Origin: Alphaproteobacteria bacterium UBA1908
GTDB lineage: Bacteria > Pseudomonadota > Alphaproteobacteria > Caedimonadales > UBA1908
NCBI GenBank assembly: GCA_002337525.1
Contig: DDGG01000018.1
Span: 521-32,713 of the forward strand
Direction of reading: 5' to 3'
DNA: 32,193 bases
Each line of letters starts with the position of its first letter. Position 1 is the stretch's first letter. Positions 31,730 to 32,193 of the stretch are shown in pieces. The translations under genes and the position numbers were made by a program. Below the pieces are notes generated by a model, which ran no database searches, had not been told where the DNA came from, and worked only from the letters and a program-made list of their open reading frames with translations.

Positions 31730-32193
31730 TTATCTACGATGCTTTTTAATTTTTACACGACTTACAACAGGTGCCTCATAGGGGAAGCGTGGCACAGCCA
31801 ACTGTTGAACACGTTTGGCAGAAATACCTGAATCCGAATCAAGTTCATCTGTCACGGGAATATGCATATTGAGTTGACAGTAAATTCTTGCAGATTCACT
31901 TTTACGATCCATCAGCAAAGGAGGTTTACCCTGATAGCATGACTGGCTATAGGCTGTTGGCACAACAAATTCCAGGACTTGAGGACCAGGAAGGTCACTT
32001 ACATTATAGGTACTGGCAGGTGTTGCATGTTCACGAATAAGACGAATCAAACTCCATCGTCCACGATAAGTAAAGACTGCCTTGGTTCCAAAGACCTCTA
32101 GATTAGGAGAGCGAGGATCAGCAACTGGAACATTATCGGAATCCAGCGCCCAGCGGAACGTCATATCAACAGGGGCCCCTACCCGCCAGCTTG
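31730..32193 (-). CDS. tssM: Type VI secretion system membrane protein TssM, C-terminal part (partial)
   Basis: TssM (IcmF-like) is the inner-membrane and periplasmic core of the T6SS membrane complex, with TssL and TssJ. Only the last about 154 codons are in the window; the frame stays open through 32193, and residues before the internal ATG at 32164 (SWRVGAPVD) continue the reading. The visible part is the periplasmic IcmF C-terminal domain. It contains TFRWALDSDNVPVADPRSPN, the segment TYRGRWSLIRLIREHA and FVVPTAYSQSCYQGKPPL, ending with a basic tail (VSRVKIKKHRR). TssM and TssA together indicate a T6SS gene cluster extending to the right. Confidence 0.85.
   Translation of the reverse strand, partial: SWRVGAPVDMTFRWALDSDNVPVADPRSPNLEVFGTKAVFTYRGRWSLIRLIREHATPASTYNVSDLPGPQVLEFVVPTAYSQSCYQGKPPLLMDRKSESARIYCQLNMHIPVTDELDSDSGISAKRVQQLAVPRFPYEAPVVSRVKIKKHRR

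Noticed and set aside
1..32193. tRNA genes, rRNA, CRISPR arrays, IS elements and phage genes
   Set aside because: I searched the intergenic spaces by eye for tRNA arms, regularly spaced repeats and transposase or integrase motifs and found none; a small RNA without such marks could still be missed.

Overview
The window looks like chromosomal DNA of an AT-rich alphaproteobacterium. The evidence is the gene order rpsT-dnaA-dnaN-recF-gyrB, the block mrp / hflK-hflC-htrA, the pair glyA-nrdR and the gatCAB operon. Part of a type VI secretion locus (tssA plus the end of tssM), secreted Sel1-like-repeat paralogues and short dispersed hairpin repeats suggest a host-associated lineage, perhaps related to the protist endosymbionts of the order Holosporales. 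That placement is inference from gene content; no phylogeny could be run.

Layout. Positions 1-2550 are an accessory island. It holds two copies of a small secreted Sel1-like-repeat gene; the first is broken by a one-base deletion and the second is intact. Between them lies an unrelated secreted or membrane coiled-coil protein. Three copies of a 58-59-base hairpin repeat and several copies of a second short repeat surround these genes. Positions 2553-5810 (minus) are gatC-gatA-gatB for indirect Gln/Asn-tRNA charging. Positions 5990-13115 (minus) are the replication-initiation cluster gyrB, recF, dnaN, dnaA and rpsT. The 423-base rpsT-dnaA gap is rich in inverted repeats but has no canonical DnaA boxes that I can see.

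Positions 13321-15070 (plus) are glyA and nrdR. They converge on a uracil-DNA glycosylase-family gene and an rluD-type pseudouridine synthase (minus). Positions 16948-20484 (minus) form the envelope proteostasis operon hflK-hflC-htrA, divergent from mrp and a DUF983 membrane protein (plus). Positions 22556-28655 (plus, except amn) hold a solitary ABC substrate-binding protein, a lysophospholipase-like hydrolase whose 3' end overlaps amn antisense, a Kef-type antiporter and a small secreted hypothetical protein. A very AT-rich LuxR-type regulator follows at 28889-29659.

A strong bidirectional terminator at 29753-29781 separates this regulator from rpmI-rplT (minus). The right edge carries tssA and the 3' end of tssM, so the rest of the T6SS locus should lie beyond 32193. 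I saw no tRNA, rRNA, CRISPR array, transposase or integrase.

The most unusual part is the left island: paralogues with nearly identical ends and a diverged core, framed by hairpin repeats. This is what a recombining family of secreted proteins would look like.
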